A stretch of 34,800 bases of DNA from a virus (IMGVR_UViG_3300017746_000059:1-34800), one strand, 5' to 3'; positions 19,667 through 27,788 are shown, counted from the first letter of the stretch. A program made the numbers and translations. Notes: a model not told the origin generated them from the sequence alone.

Positions 19667-20530
19667 TTATCCTGTGAAAAAATAATCAACACCCTCATCT
19701 CCTTTTATTTCTTCAACTACTCTATCTACGTCTTCTCTACCTTCTGAAGATATCATATCATAATTTATAGTAATATTACCTGGAAGATTAAAAGAAAAAG
19801 TTCCTAAAATTCTAGATAGTTGAATTTTGGCCATTCCAATAACATATCTTTGAAAAGCTTCATCCTCAAATAGAGCACAATCAGGAATAGTTGAAAAGAT
19901 TTCAAATATAACAGCTCTCTTAGGTAACTCTCCTTGGAATCTAAATTTCTTAGTTAATCTATTAAATGTATATGATATTTGTGGTAATAAAACCTGTCTT
20001 GCATTGTCCATGAATAATGAATTAACAACATAGTACATTAAATTTTCACTTCCTATACCAGCACCATAAACATCATCATAAATAAATTTATCAATTGAAA
20101 AGTCAACATCGTCTGCATTAAAACTCATTTGACCAAACCCACCATCTTCTCCACTGAATCCACCAATTTCAAATACATCATTAACCGAATATACTCGAGA
20201 TGGCATCTGAACAATACCCCTAGGATTAGCGAGTTGATTTTTATTTGTTATAGTTTCGTTAGATTGACCAGTTCCATGCGGTACACCTTGTTTAAAGCTA
20301 GTTTTTTGTAATGCACCGGCTGGTAAAGCAATATACATTTGCTCTACACTATCTTCATAGATTTTATAAAAATATTTTTTTGCTCTTTGTATAATGTTTG
20401 CTAATTCCTTCTTAGGAACTGTGAATGGAATTTGGCATGCTATTGTTAATTCATCATTAATTAACTTGATTAGTGCATCTAAACATGCAGCTTCATCTGG
20501 ATCATTACAATAAGTATTCTTATTAGCCAT
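19667..20530 (-). CDS. Phage structural protein in wedge cluster, unassigned
   Basis: A 287-residue protein. The N-terminus (CNDPDEAACLDALIKLINDE) is helical, followed by a KKYFYKIYEDSVEQMYIALP segment. The C-terminal third is aromatic and rich in features that look conserved: DEAFQRYVIGMAKIQLSRIL then GTFSFNLPGNITINYDMIS, and an acidic end (EEIKGDEGVDYFF). Helix plus beta hairpin in this order is familiar from virion proteins of large phages, and I suspect a neck or baseplate part, but no T4 counterpart is recognised. It lies between the amidoligase-like gene (6 bases after it) and the gp25-like gene (60-base gap). Start supported by AATATAAAATAAG immediately upstream, though this overlaps the end of the previous gene. 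Confidence 0.8.
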   Translation of the reverse strand: MANKNTYCNDPDEAACLDALIKLINDELTIACQIPFTVPKKELANIIQRAKKYFYKIYEDSVEQMYIALPAGALQKTSFKQGVPHGTGQSNETITNKNQLANPRGIVQMPSRVYSVNDVFEIGGFSGEDGGFGQMSFNADDVDFSIDKFIYDDVYGAGIGSENLMYYVVNSLFMDNARQVLLPQISYTFNRLTKKFRFQGELPKRAVIFEIFSTIPDCALFEDEAFQRYVIGMAKIQLSRILGTFSFNLPGNITINYDMISSEGREDVDRVVEEIKGDEGVDYFFTG

Positions 20531-20536
20531 CTTATT

Positions 20537-21829
20537 TTATATTTTTTCTATTTCAATTATTTCGGTATTTTCAAACGTAGCCAATTTAGTAGCTCTACCT
20601 TTTCTAAAAATACCACCTTCCATTTTTCCACTAAATACTCCCCTACCACCAAAGACATAAGAATCTTTACATATTACATTTTTACTAACATAAGAATTAT
20701 CTATCTTACAGTCAGCAGCATCGGTTGCACCAAATAAGTTACTTTCAACTAATGATGAATTTATGAGCTCCGAACTAAAAATATCACAATTTAAAATGTT
20801 ACCTTGAATTTTAGAGTCTACAATATCAATTCCTTTTATTTCAAAACATCTCATTAGTTCTGCATTCTTTAATTGCATTCTACCAGTATCAGCATCGTAG
20901 TTAATTAAACCTTCTTTTAACCCAGCTAAAGTTAAAAGCTTAAAAATCTCTTCTCTCATTTTAGGATAAAATGTTTCTACAATTTGATCATATGTTTTAA
21001 GATCAACCATTAATTTTATCTTTGGAAATTTTTTCTTAAATGCTTGATAATCTTTATAAGATTCAACTATACCACTGTGCTTTTCTAAAACAGCATCTAA
21101 TTGTTTAAGATCTCCATCGGTATATTTAGGATACATTAAAGTTTCATATAATGATATAACAAAATGTTCCGTTAAATTCATTATTGTATTATACTTCTTT
21201 TCATAATCCTTTCCACCAAGATATCTAAATTCAATATAATTCTTAGGTAACTTAGAAAAGTTTACACCATAATACTTTTCCGATACAAACATATAATTTT
21301 TCCATGAAATTCTTTCAGGAGATGGTTGAGTCATTCCACTTAAAGGAACAATAAATTTTATTGACTTAGCATAAACAGAATCTTTTCTATTAGGAAATGC
21401 TTCATATATTTTATTCTCATCAAAATTTAATACAAACTTACCAATATCCAAATTTGATATATTTGTAGGAACTCCTAATTTCTTTCCATCAAAAGCTATA
21501 TTAATATGAATAGAACATCTTTCATTAGTAGATCCATTTTCACGAATCCATTTTAAAGTTTTTGCAATAATAAGCTTTGATTCAACGAACGGCATTGGCC
21601 CAGTGACCAATTCAATCATTCCAGTTCCTCCGGAATTATCAGGCTCTAATTTAAATGTTTCACTACTAGGAGTAAAATCACTATGAGCCGTTTCCTCTAT
21701 TTGTATTCTTTTATTTAAAGCATTAGAAAGACTTCTTTTAACCTCGTCTAGCCCTTCATTAGCAAAGAATTCAAATTCTAATCCAATCTTGGATGCGTAT
21801 ATAGCATTTAATTGTTCGTTAGTGTACAT
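20537..21829 (-). CDS. Amidoligase-like (COOH-NH2 ligase) protein with beta-helix-like tail
   Basis: A 430-residue protein. Residues 15-205 carry the motifs of the amidoligase family with a glutamine synthetase-like fold: IGLEFEFF (15-22), a KLEPD segment at about 60-64, MIELVTGPM (71-79), CSIHINI (105-111) and YIEFRYLGG (199-206). In this family the Glu and His residues bind metal and nucleotide, and a carboxyl group is activated and joined to an amine. The middle (210-330) is helical. From about 333 on, short repeats such as KGIDIVDSKIQGNILNCDIF suggest a pentapeptide-like right-handed beta-helix, which would be an unusual fusion. It lies in the baseplate block after the S1-repeat gene. The leader has AATATATAA 16 bases before ATG and an AGGAA Shine-Dalgarno 4 bases away. 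Activity and target are unknown; could act on a virion or host protein. Confidence 0.8.
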   Translation of the reverse strand: MYTNEQLNAIYASKIGLEFEFFANEGLDEVKRSLSNALNKRIQIEETAHSDFTPSSETFKLEPDNSGGTGMIELVTGPMPFVESKLIIAKTLKWIRENGSTNERCSIHINIAFDGKKLGVPTNISNLDIGKFVLNFDENKIYEAFPNRKDSVYAKSIKFIVPLSGMTQPSPERISWKNYMFVSEKYYGVNFSKLPKNYIEFRYLGGKDYEKKYNTIMNLTEHFVISLYETLMYPKYTDGDLKQLDAVLEKHSGIVESYKDYQAFKKKFPKIKLMVDLKTYDQIVETFYPKMREEIFKLLTLAGLKEGLINYDADTGRMQLKNAELMRCFEIKGIDIVDSKIQGNILNCDIFSSELINSSLVESNLFGATDAADCKIDNSYVSKNVICKDSYVFGGRGVFSGKMEGGIFRKGRATKLATFENTEIIEIEKI

Positions 21830-21833
21830 GTAG

Positions 21834-21838
21834 TTCCT
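21834..21838 (-). promoter_or_regulatory. Shine-Dalgarno AGGAA
   Basis: Minus-strand AGGAA, 4 bases before the ATG of the amidoligase-like gene. One of few clear ribosome binding sites in the window. Confidence 0.5.
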
Positions 21839-21845
21839 GATTTGT

Positions 21846-21854
21846 TTATATATT
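21846..21854 (-). promoter_or_regulatory. AATATATAA promoter-like motif
   Basis: Minus-strand AATATATAA, 16 bases before the ATG of the amidoligase-like gene, in a 40-base gap. Confidence 0.55.
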
Positions 21855-21869
21855 CAAACCAGGAATAGG

Positions 21870-23012
21870 TTATGCTATGTTCATGGTAATCTTACGATCA
21901 CTAACATTCACGCTACCAATTTTTACATTTAAAGTATCACCTTTAGATAAATCAGCACCTTTTAATTTTGATTTATGAATTAATCCACTAATTCCTTTTT
22001 CTAATTCAACAAACGCGCCGTAAGAAGTTATCTTTGTAACTTTGCCTTCAGTAATCATCATAGGTTTATATTTTTCATCAACACCATCCCATAGATCAAT
22101 TTTAGGTCCTAACTGACTTAATATAATTTTTCTGTCTGATATAACTTCCTTTGCCCAAAATGTTATTTCATCACCTGGCTTAATACTTCTATCGTCTAAC
22201 GCTTTTTGGTACTCTTCACTTAATTCAGCTTTAGGTATTAATCCAGTTAAGCATTCATCAAATTCAGCAAATACTCCAAACTTAGTAGTACCCGTTACAA
22301 AACCAACTCTAGATTCTTTAATAGTTTCGCTTAACTTTTCAATAGTTGAAGGAATCATAGTTCTTAGATATTCTCTATGTGATACAACAACAGTATCTTT
22401 ATCTTTAGAGAATGTAATTGGCATAACAATAATTTCTTTTCCAAGTATAGCCTCAAAATTATGTAACTTATTTAGACCTGCCAATGAACCTGGCATAAAA
22501 CATTTAATACCTGCAACATCTACCCAATATCCTCCATGAATTAATTCTTTAACTTTAGCAGTAAAACCAATTGTTGAATTTCCAATAGCCTCTTTAATTT
22601 CTCTTAGCTTAACTTCTTTTATAGCATCTGAAATAGAAGCTATGACATCACCAGTTTTTGGGTTGGTTTTTATCTTAATGTCAATTTCCATACCAACCTC
22701 TAATTGTTCAACAATATAATCAGGTTCTTTTGATAGAGTACAATACGCTGTATATTTAGACTGAATGTCAATAAGAGCTCTTTCTCTATCTTTAGATATA
22801 AAAGAAACTTCACCTCTTGTAGTGTAAGCTATATTGTCTTCTATTAATTGAGTTTTTTGTAGAGTGGAATCATGAAGATTATACATAGAAAGTGCATCAG
22901 CGGCATATGCTTCATTTGCCATTAATTTTGTACCTTCTGGAACTTGAACTTTTATTTTCTTTGTATCAAATGGATCATCACTTAATTGAATGGTGATTTC
23001 TTGTTCGGTCAT
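21870..23012 (-). CDS. S1 RNA-binding repeat protein (bS1-like)
   Basis: A 380-residue protein with an acidic, probably disordered N-terminus of about 60 residues followed by what I read as four S1/OB-fold repeats, at about 65-130, 148-212, 235-300 and 318-378. Signature pieces are GYWVDVAGIKCFMPGSLAG, VTGTTKFGVFAEFDECLTGL, EGKVTKITSYGAFVELEKGI and SGLIHKSKL. The last repeat is the most canonical. Bacterial S1 proteins usually have four to six such repeats and bring mRNA to the ribosome; phages encoding bS1-like proteins are known. This copy might favour phage mRNAs, which here mostly lack Shine-Dalgarno sequences; that is inference. The gene sits between the small 90-aa gene and the amidoligase-like gene. 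Its leader carries AATATATAA 28 bases before ATG within an 83-base gap, so its own promoter is likely. Start ATG agrees with a full N-terminus. Confidence 0.88.
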   Translation of the reverse strand: MTEQEITIQLSDDPFDTKKIKVQVPEGTKLMANEAYAADALSMYNLHDSTLQKTQLIEDNIAYTTRGEVSFISKDRERALIDIQSKYTAYCTLSKEPDYIVEQLEVGMEIDIKIKTNPKTGDVIASISDAIKEVKLREIKEAIGNSTIGFTAKVKELIHGGYWVDVAGIKCFMPGSLAGLNKLHNFEAILGKEIIVMPITFSKDKDTVVVSHREYLRTMIPSTIEKLSETIKESRVGFVTGTTKFGVFAEFDECLTGLIPKAELSEEYQKALDDRSIKPGDEITFWAKEVISDRKIILSQLGPKIDLWDGVDEKYKPMMITEGKVTKITSYGAFVELEKGISGLIHKSKLKGADLSKGDTLNVKIGSVNVSDRKITMNIA

Positions 23013-23040
23013 TTTTATTTTTTTATGAGGTTAGTATAGA

Positions 23041-23049
23041 TTATATATT
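23041..23049 (-). promoter_or_regulatory. AATATATAA promoter-like motif
   Basis: Minus-strand AATATATAA, 28 bases before the ATG of the S1-repeat gene, in the largest gap (83 bases) of the window. No hairpin or riboswitch-like structure was seen in the gap. Confidence 0.55.
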
Positions 23050-23095
23050 TGTACATCTAGTATTAGTTATACATATAAGTTAGTTGATTGTTTCA

Positions 23096-23368
23096 TTAGG
23101 TGATTGCACCAGTACCAGTACCTGCTTGAGCTACTGCTGATCCTGCAGTAACCACGGCAGTAGTTACTAGTCCAGTCTTTATGAAAGCATTTATTGCTTT
23201 ACTTGCTTCTGCTGCAAATGCTTTTCCTCCAGCATCTCTTATGGCTGCTGCTGATGTAGTAACTGCTACATCAGAAGTATTCTTTGCTGCTTTGTCATCC
23301 ATAGCTTTCATTCCTTTCTCAAAGGCTTTTTCTAATGCTAATTGTAATGCTGGTACTGCTAGTGGCAT
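23096..23368 (-). CDS. Small Ala-rich protein after the spike gene, unassigned
   Basis: A 90-residue protein, starting MPLAVPALQLALEKAFEKGM. The first 60 residues are likely helical and Ala/Lys-rich (AAIRDAGGKAFAAEASKAIN). The C-terminus is apolar and Gly/Ala/Thr-rich (TGLVTTAVVTAGSAVAQAGT), which might insert into or line a structure, but it is too polar to call a membrane helix. It directly follows the gp5-like spike gene. A spike-tip, internal virion or tube-plug role is a guess from position; the sequence is not a PAAR protein (no PAAR motif seen). The leader is 31 bases and contains an AATATATAA motif and a 13-base tandem repeat. Confidence 0.7.
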   Translation of the reverse strand: MPLAVPALQLALEKAFEKGMKAMDDKAAKNTSDVAVTTSAAAIRDAGGKAFAAEASKAINAFIKTGLVTTAVVTAGSAVAQAGTGTGAIT

Positions 23369-23393
23369 AATTTATAGTTTTAATTTATAGTTT
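23369..23393 (-). repeat. Short tandem repeat in leader of the 90-aa gene
   Basis: The 12-base plus-strand string aatttatagttt occurs twice with a 13-base period (23369-23380 and 23382-23393). It lies between the promoter-like motif and the ATG of the 90-aa gene. May be chance in an AT-rich leader. Confidence 0.5.
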
Positions 23394-23400
23394 ATATATT
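23392..23400 (-). promoter_or_regulatory. AATATATAA promoter-like motif
   Basis: Minus-strand AATATATAA, 23 bases before the ATG of the 90-aa gene. It is preceded by TATA, giving TATAAATATATAA, which contains the exact T4 late promoter string TATAAATA. Confidence 0.5.
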
Positions 23401-24296
23401 TATAAAGTTTTTACTTGCTTTTGGCTTAATTCAGCAGGCGTCATTGGTTTTATAGGTGGGCTTGTTGGTACTCCTTTATTTCCAATATGATTATGACTAT
23501 TAAATAATGACATAAATTTGTTCCCTAATACTAATGGTTCACTTGCACCTTCTCCTAATTCTATTGATGATGCATGATTAACAATAGTATTTTTACAATT
23601 AATTATTGCATCTTCACAATTTATTTCTGTATTGGCTCCACTGTTAATTGTAACTTGAGCAGAATGTGTAAAAGTTAAATTACCATCATTAAGCATTACA
23701 ATAGTATCACCGTTAGCATTTATTATTTCAACAGAATTATCAGGTTTTATATTTACTGTAGTTGGGCCTTCTGTTGTGGTATAATCCATCATTAGTCCTT
23801 TTTCTTCTGTAAAGAAAACTTTAATATGTTCACCTTCTCTTTCATTTGTTACCTCAGATACCCCATCCTCTAATGTACCTGTCAAACCAAATGCAGTATC
23901 ATAAATTAATACATGAGAATTCTGATAGGATGGTTCTACTTCAGCTTTTGTTTCATCTGAAGGATAAATATTTTCATGATAAATAGGCTGATAAAAATTT
24001 CCATTATCAAAAGTAAGTCTAACGATAGAACCTAACTTAGGAATTTCAAATTTACCACTTCCTGTATTACTTCCGCCATACATTAATTGATGAGGTCTTG
24101 ACCACGGCAATGCAGCAGTTGGAATCTTGTATGCACTTTCAGGATCTTCAGGATCTACGCGATCATCCATTTTACCATATACTCTTATCTTACACCTACC
24201 TTCAAAGATATCATCATTAGTATCTTCAACAATACCAACCCACTGTGTAGATCTTAAATCATCAGAATTAAAATTTTTTGGATTAACCTTTCCCAT
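23400..24296 (-). CDS. Baseplate spike protein, gp5/gpV-like, without lysozyme domain
   Basis: A 298-residue protein. Residues about 15-110 look like the OB-fold at the base of gp5/gpV/VgrG spikes: QWVGIVEDTNDDIFEGRCKI, then LPWSRPHQLMYGG and KLGSIVRLTFDNGNFYQPIY, a pattern I associate with the family (G-x-V-x-x-x-x-D-x-x-x-x-G-R-x-x-V). Residues about 155-250 are short repeating strands (TINSGANTEINCEDAIINCK) expected of the triple-stranded beta-helix needle. The C-terminus has SHNHIGNKGVPTSPP (267-281), a widely shared end motif of such spikes. T4 gp5 carries a lysozyme domain between OB-fold and helix; none is visible here, so cell-wall digestion is probably done by another protein or not needed. 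Overlaps the previous stop by one base (TAATG), so it is coupled with the 478-aa gene. Confidence 0.9.
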   Translation of the reverse strand: MGKVNPKNFNSDDLRSTQWVGIVEDTNDDIFEGRCKIRVYGKMDDRVDPEDPESAYKIPTAALPWSRPHQLMYGGSNTGSGKFEIPKLGSIVRLTFDNGNFYQPIYHENIYPSDETKAEVEPSYQNSHVLIYDTAFGLTGTLEDGVSEVTNEREGEHIKVFFTEEKGLMMDYTTTEGPTTVNIKPDNSVEIINANGDTIVMLNDGNLTFTHSAQVTINSGANTEINCEDAIINCKNTIVNHASSIELGEGASEPLVLGNKFMSLFNSHNHIGNKGVPTSPPIKPMTPAELSQKQVKTL

Positions 24297-25732
24297 TAGT
24301 CAAATATATTTTCGTCAGTTATAGTAGAGTTAGGAGGAGGCCCTGATGGACCAAACGCATTAATAGAAGTTAAACCTCCTAATGTATTAGTAGATGGATC
24401 AAATACCTTATCAGAACCACTTAATGTATTATTCGGTGGATCAGGAGTACCTAAAGGGCTATCACCAATATTTGTTACAGCAGACTCATTACCAAAAGTA
24501 GGTAGTTCTCCACCTTGTATAGCCGCACCTACTGCTGCATTAATTAATCCTTGTGGATTTGAAATGGCCCCAAGTAGTTCATTCCTTAAACCGAATACAT
24601 TTCCTAAGGTAAAACCTTGTATTGCACTTGACACAGTTCTACCAACTGCATTAATTGCCCCTTCAGCTGCGTTAGCTAATTGATCTTTTCCAAACTGTTT
24701 AAGCTTATCTTTAAATGATGGGTCTGTATTAGACGGAATTTTACTTGCATCTAATTTACTATTATAGCCAGAAAATTGAGAAACATTTTCCATTAAACCA
24801 TAATTCCATTTAATTTGTGTAGTAGCTATATCTCCGCCATTATTAGTTACACCCTCAAAAACATTTCCACTTGCACCAGGATCCCACATACATTCAGTAA
24901 ATTTAAAACCAACTTGAGATGTGTTGTCATTTACAAGCTTTTTAGTATCATCCGAATCTTTTGATGGATTTAATGCCCCTAACCAATTTCTTACTGTTTT
25001 AAATTTTCTAATTTCTTGTACATAAACATACACATCAAATCTTAATAAGTTTTGTGGTACAACAAACCTTTTGTATCTCGTATCATATACGGCCATTTTA
25101 TACAAGCTAAATAATGCTGTAAGCTTTAAATCTATAGCCTCTAAACAACCTATAGTAATACCTTCTTCACCAGTAGTACCAGTATAAGGATCTGTACTAA
25201 ATGTTGTTGATTTTTGCCAAGCCTCTAATAATCCTTGTATAGTTTGAAAATAATATGGCCTAGTTTTATTAATTTCCTGTAATCCTTGTATAAATGCTTT
25301 TAAATACTCTACCCTATTTAGTTCTCCAATTTTTGCTAAATAAGCAACTGCTGATGGCGTTGATGGATAACTACTATCTCCAGAAGGTGGTGTAGATGAA
25401 GTTCCTCCTAACCCTGAAACGGCAACATCACCGTTAGCCGTTGGGGCTGGATTTTGTACAGGGGTAGAAATACCAGTATTTGAAACAACAGCACCATTAA
25501 ATAAAGGAGATGTAATATCAAACATTAAACTAAATCCAAGATAAGTAGGGTCATCTAATGAGGTTACTCCATTGCTTCCAGAACCGTACGCGGTTGTTGG
25601 GTTAGCAACAAACCTTTTAGCAAACTCATAACTTTGTGGAAAAGTCCCACCTCCTAAGTATGAACCAAATGGTCCAGCTAACTGAGCCAATGCTTGACTA
25701 CCTGCAGGGTTTGCTAAATCTATTAAAGGCAT
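24296..25732 (-). CDS. Phage tail/baseplate structural protein, possible tube-initiator
   Basis: A 478-residue protein. Between residues 195 and 250 is a conserved-looking block with AIDLKLTALFSLYKMAVYDT and VPQNLLRFDVYVYVQEIRKF, followed by NWLGALNPS. Another block near 274-322 (VGFKFTECMWDPG, then IATTQIKWNYG) looks like the beta strands of tail-tube-type domains. The C-terminal third contains an amphipathic helical stretch (NAAEGAINAVGRTVSSAIQG). It lies between the gp27-like hub and the gp5-like spike, and is a candidate for a tube-cap or tube-initiator protein of the gp48/gp54 kind; this is inference from position and fold impression, not a motif match. Leader TAAATATAAAAAGAAG fits the promoter-like motif family. 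Confidence 0.82.
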   Translation of the reverse strand: MPLIDLANPAGSQALAQLAGPFGSYLGGGTFPQSYEFAKRFVANPTTAYGSGSNGVTSLDDPTYLGFSLMFDITSPLFNGAVVSNTGISTPVQNPAPTANGDVAVSGLGGTSSTPPSGDSSYPSTPSAVAYLAKIGELNRVEYLKAFIQGLQEINKTRPYYFQTIQGLLEAWQKSTTFSTDPYTGTTGEEGITIGCLEAIDLKLTALFSLYKMAVYDTRYKRFVVPQNLLRFDVYVYVQEIRKFKTVRNWLGALNPSKDSDDTKKLVNDNTSQVGFKFTECMWDPGASGNVFEGVTNNGGDIATTQIKWNYGLMENVSQFSGYNSKLDASKIPSNTDPSFKDKLKQFGKDQLANAAEGAINAVGRTVSSAIQGFTLGNVFGLRNELLGAISNPQGLINAAVGAAIQGGELPTFGNESAVTNIGDSPLGTPDPPNNTLSGSDKVFDPSTNTLGGLTSINAFGPSGPPPNSTITDENIFD

Positions 25733-25745
25733 ATCTTTCTTCTTT

Positions 25746-25754
25746 TTATATTTA
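25746..25754 (-). promoter_or_regulatory. Variant promoter-like motif TAAATATAA
   Basis: Minus-strand TAAATATAAAAAGAAG, 13 bases before the ATG of the 478-aa gene. It resembles the variant before the 1304-aa gene. Confidence 0.45.
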
Positions 25755-27239
25755 TTAGGTCGTAGGAGTAAACTCTCGACGTTGTAATTTTAATCTCATT
25801 CTAACAGGACCAGGTTTAGTTAAAATCCATTCAACACCAGATATAACATAGAACCCTGTTAAGTATTCATTAACAACTCCATTTTCTGAATTTTGATCAT
25901 TTTCATCCGGATCACCGCTTCTTGTTTGCGGTGCCTCTTCACCTTCAATTTCATCATTAGATGGTGCTAATAAAGTATTCTTTATAGGACTAGCAAATTC
26001 TAAAATCTGAACATATATTCTACTATATCTAACTAAAGCAGGATTAACTGTATCTAATTCTATAACCATTCCCATTTTATTAATCTCAGCATTATTTTGA
26101 TAATTCTGAACTGTAGCATATTGAAATTCAGGATGAACATTATCACCCTGTGTACCTAAATATTTGTATTTAACTTGATCATTTCTAGGGCCTTCTACTT
26201 CACCGTCTACTATTCTACCTTTTGTAGCAGGTATCATTCCTGGGGTATCATTTGTTAAAGGGTCTACAAATTCGCTAATCCATTCTTTTGCTTCAAGATC
26301 CCAATATTGGGTATATCGTTTATAGCCATTTGCTTTGCTAATTGCCCCACTTTTATTTACTAATTCATGCTTGGATACATATCTTGCCCCACCTTGCATC
26401 TGAATCATATTACTTAAATAGTTAGGAAATTCATCCTCTTGTCCTTCTGATCCTTCAGCACCCATAGTATCTCCAGCGTTTTGGCTAAATGTTTGACTAG
26501 CTTCAATCGCACCTTCTTGGCTAAACAATCTATTTACATCAACCATTGTTAAATAATAATAGGGATCAATATAAGAAGTAAAAAAGGTTTCATCGCTTAA
26601 GTAACTATTTGCAACAATATCTTGTATCCATGTTTCTGTAGTGTCATTAGGATTTGTCCATGTCATTGCATCAGCAGTCTCTTCAACATTAGATGCATAC
26701 CCTAATTGTAATCTTTCAGCTATATTTAATAATGCATCCCAGCTTGTGACGTCTTCTTCATATTCAACATTTTCTGTAAAAAGATTAGGGACAAACATTC
26801 TACCCATTATTAAATATTCACTTGCACTCGCACCACCTCCACCACCGACAGGTTTACAATCAACGATAGTAAAATCTATTCTTATTGGCTTAAATGTAGT
26901 TTCATCACCTTGTGATCTAATGTTAACTTGTATTAAATCCCCATCTTTAGGATAAAATCTTGAAGTAAAGAATCCATCAACATCAGCAAATTGTATTTTA
27001 ATAGTTGGGTAAAAGGCATCGTTTTTTAATGAAAATAGATTTAACCTATCCATTTGAACATCATATCCATTTACTCTAATGTCTGGTACTACTTGAGAAA
27101 ATTTAGAAGGTTTTTCTTTTAGTGTTGAATCATCAGAATTTTCTGACCCACTTTCAACATCCAATATTTCCATCGGATCTAATTCTATAGCGGGTTCTAT
27201 AACCGTTAATATATTTCTTTCAACTATACTATCAGACAT
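25755..27239 (-). CDS. Baseplate hub protein, gp27-like
   Basis: A 494-residue protein consistent with the gp27 / late-control D hub family, which makes the trimeric ring joining tail tube to spike. After a disordered acidic stretch of about 50 residues (SGSENSDDS) comes DIRVNGYDVQMDRLNLFSLK and FYPTIKIQFADVDGF, typical of the first hub barrel, then a Gly linker (VGGGGGASAS, 131-140). The block at 165-240 contains VTSWDALLNIAERLQLGYAS and ETFFTSYIDPYYYLTMVDVN, the aromatic hallmark of the second half. The C-terminus is NGVVNEYLTGFYVISGVEWI and a basic end. The gp53-like gene precedes it (3 bases between stop and ATG), suggesting coupling. Length is a bit above T4 gp27 (391 aa). Confidence 0.85.
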   Translation of the reverse strand: MSDSIVERNILTVIEPAIELDPMEILDVESGSENSDDSTLKEKPSKFSQVVPDIRVNGYDVQMDRLNLFSLKNDAFYPTIKIQFADVDGFFTSRFYPKDGDLIQVNIRSQGDETTFKPIRIDFTIVDCKPVGGGGGASASEYLIMGRMFVPNLFTENVEYEEDVTSWDALLNIAERLQLGYASNVEETADAMTWTNPNDTTETWIQDIVANSYLSDETFFTSYIDPYYYLTMVDVNRLFSQEGAIEASQTFSQNAGDTMGAEGSEGQEDEFPNYLSNMIQMQGGARYVSKHELVNKSGAISKANGYKRYTQYWDLEAKEWISEFVDPLTNDTPGMIPATKGRIVDGEVEGPRNDQVKYKYLGTQGDNVHPEFQYATVQNYQNNAEINKMGMVIELDTVNPALVRYSRIYVQILEFASPIKNTLLAPSNDEIEGEEAPQTRSGDPDENDQNSENGVVNEYLTGFYVISGVEWILTKPGPVRMRLKLQRREFTPTT

Positions 27240-27242
27240 ATC

Positions 27243-27788
27243 TTATGATTCAGTATTTGTACTATTTCTTGTCGGTAGATTTGCCCCTAATTTAATTTTA
27301 CCTCCTTCATATACTTTAGCATCTTGTCCTTGTTGTAGCATATTTGGTGGTATAGGAGACTTTACCCCATTCTTTTTTGTTTTAGCTTTTTGTATTAGTC
27401 TTTGAATTCTAGACTGGTCTTGTTCACTTTGCCTTCCAGTATCAACATATTGAGCCAATGTAGCGCTTGGTCTTTCTGCAGGATTCGGTCTTTTATAAAC
27501 TAAATCTAATTGTTCTAATTTAGGTATTGCTAAAATATCACCTTCTTGTATAGTGAATGGATTAAAAATATTATTCACTATACATATTGCATCTAAATAA
27601 GCATCTGTCCCAAAGTATATTTGAGAAATTTTATCAACTCTACCAACTTGATCTTGCTGAACATAATGTAAAGCCTTAACTCCTAATTCTCTTTTATACT
27701 TAAAAGAAGGCGCAGTTAGATCAAAATATTGTTGGCCTGTTTTTTCATCGGACAATTTATTTTTTAGTGTAAGAGATTTAATATTCAT
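27243..27788 (-). CDS. Baseplate wedge protein gp53-like with LysM-like domain
   Basis: A 181-residue protein. Residues about 48-92 have a LysM-like layout: VGRVDKISQIYFGTDAYLDA then VNNIFNPFTIQEGDILAIPK, which fits the D-x-I-s-x-x-y-f-G...N...P...i-x-x-G-d-x-L-x-I-P pattern of LysM and of gp53-type wedge proteins. In T4 gp53 contributes to wedge contacts in the baseplate. The C-terminal 80 residues are basic, Gln/Lys-rich and probably extended (QSRIQRLIQKAKTKKNGVKS). The gene runs into the gp27-like gene with 3 bases between stop and start. Alternative: a generic LysM tail protein such as gpX. Leader has ATAAAAGAATTAGATAAAA without a Shine-Dalgarno sequence. Confidence 0.75.
   Translation of the reverse strand: MNIKSLTLKNKLSDEKTGQQYFDLTAPSFKYKRELGVKALHYVQQDQVGRVDKISQIYFGTDAYLDAICIVNNIFNPFTIQEGDILAIPKLEQLDLVYKRPNPAERPSATLAQYVDTGRQSEQDQSRIQRLIQKAKTKKNGVKSPIPPNMLQQGQDAKVYEGGKIKLGANLPTRNSTNTES

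Noticed and set aside
23013-23095. Terminator, riboswitch or tRNA in the largest gap
   Set aside because: No stem with GC-rich arms followed by T-run and no cloverleaf was found; only an AT-rich promoter-like motif.
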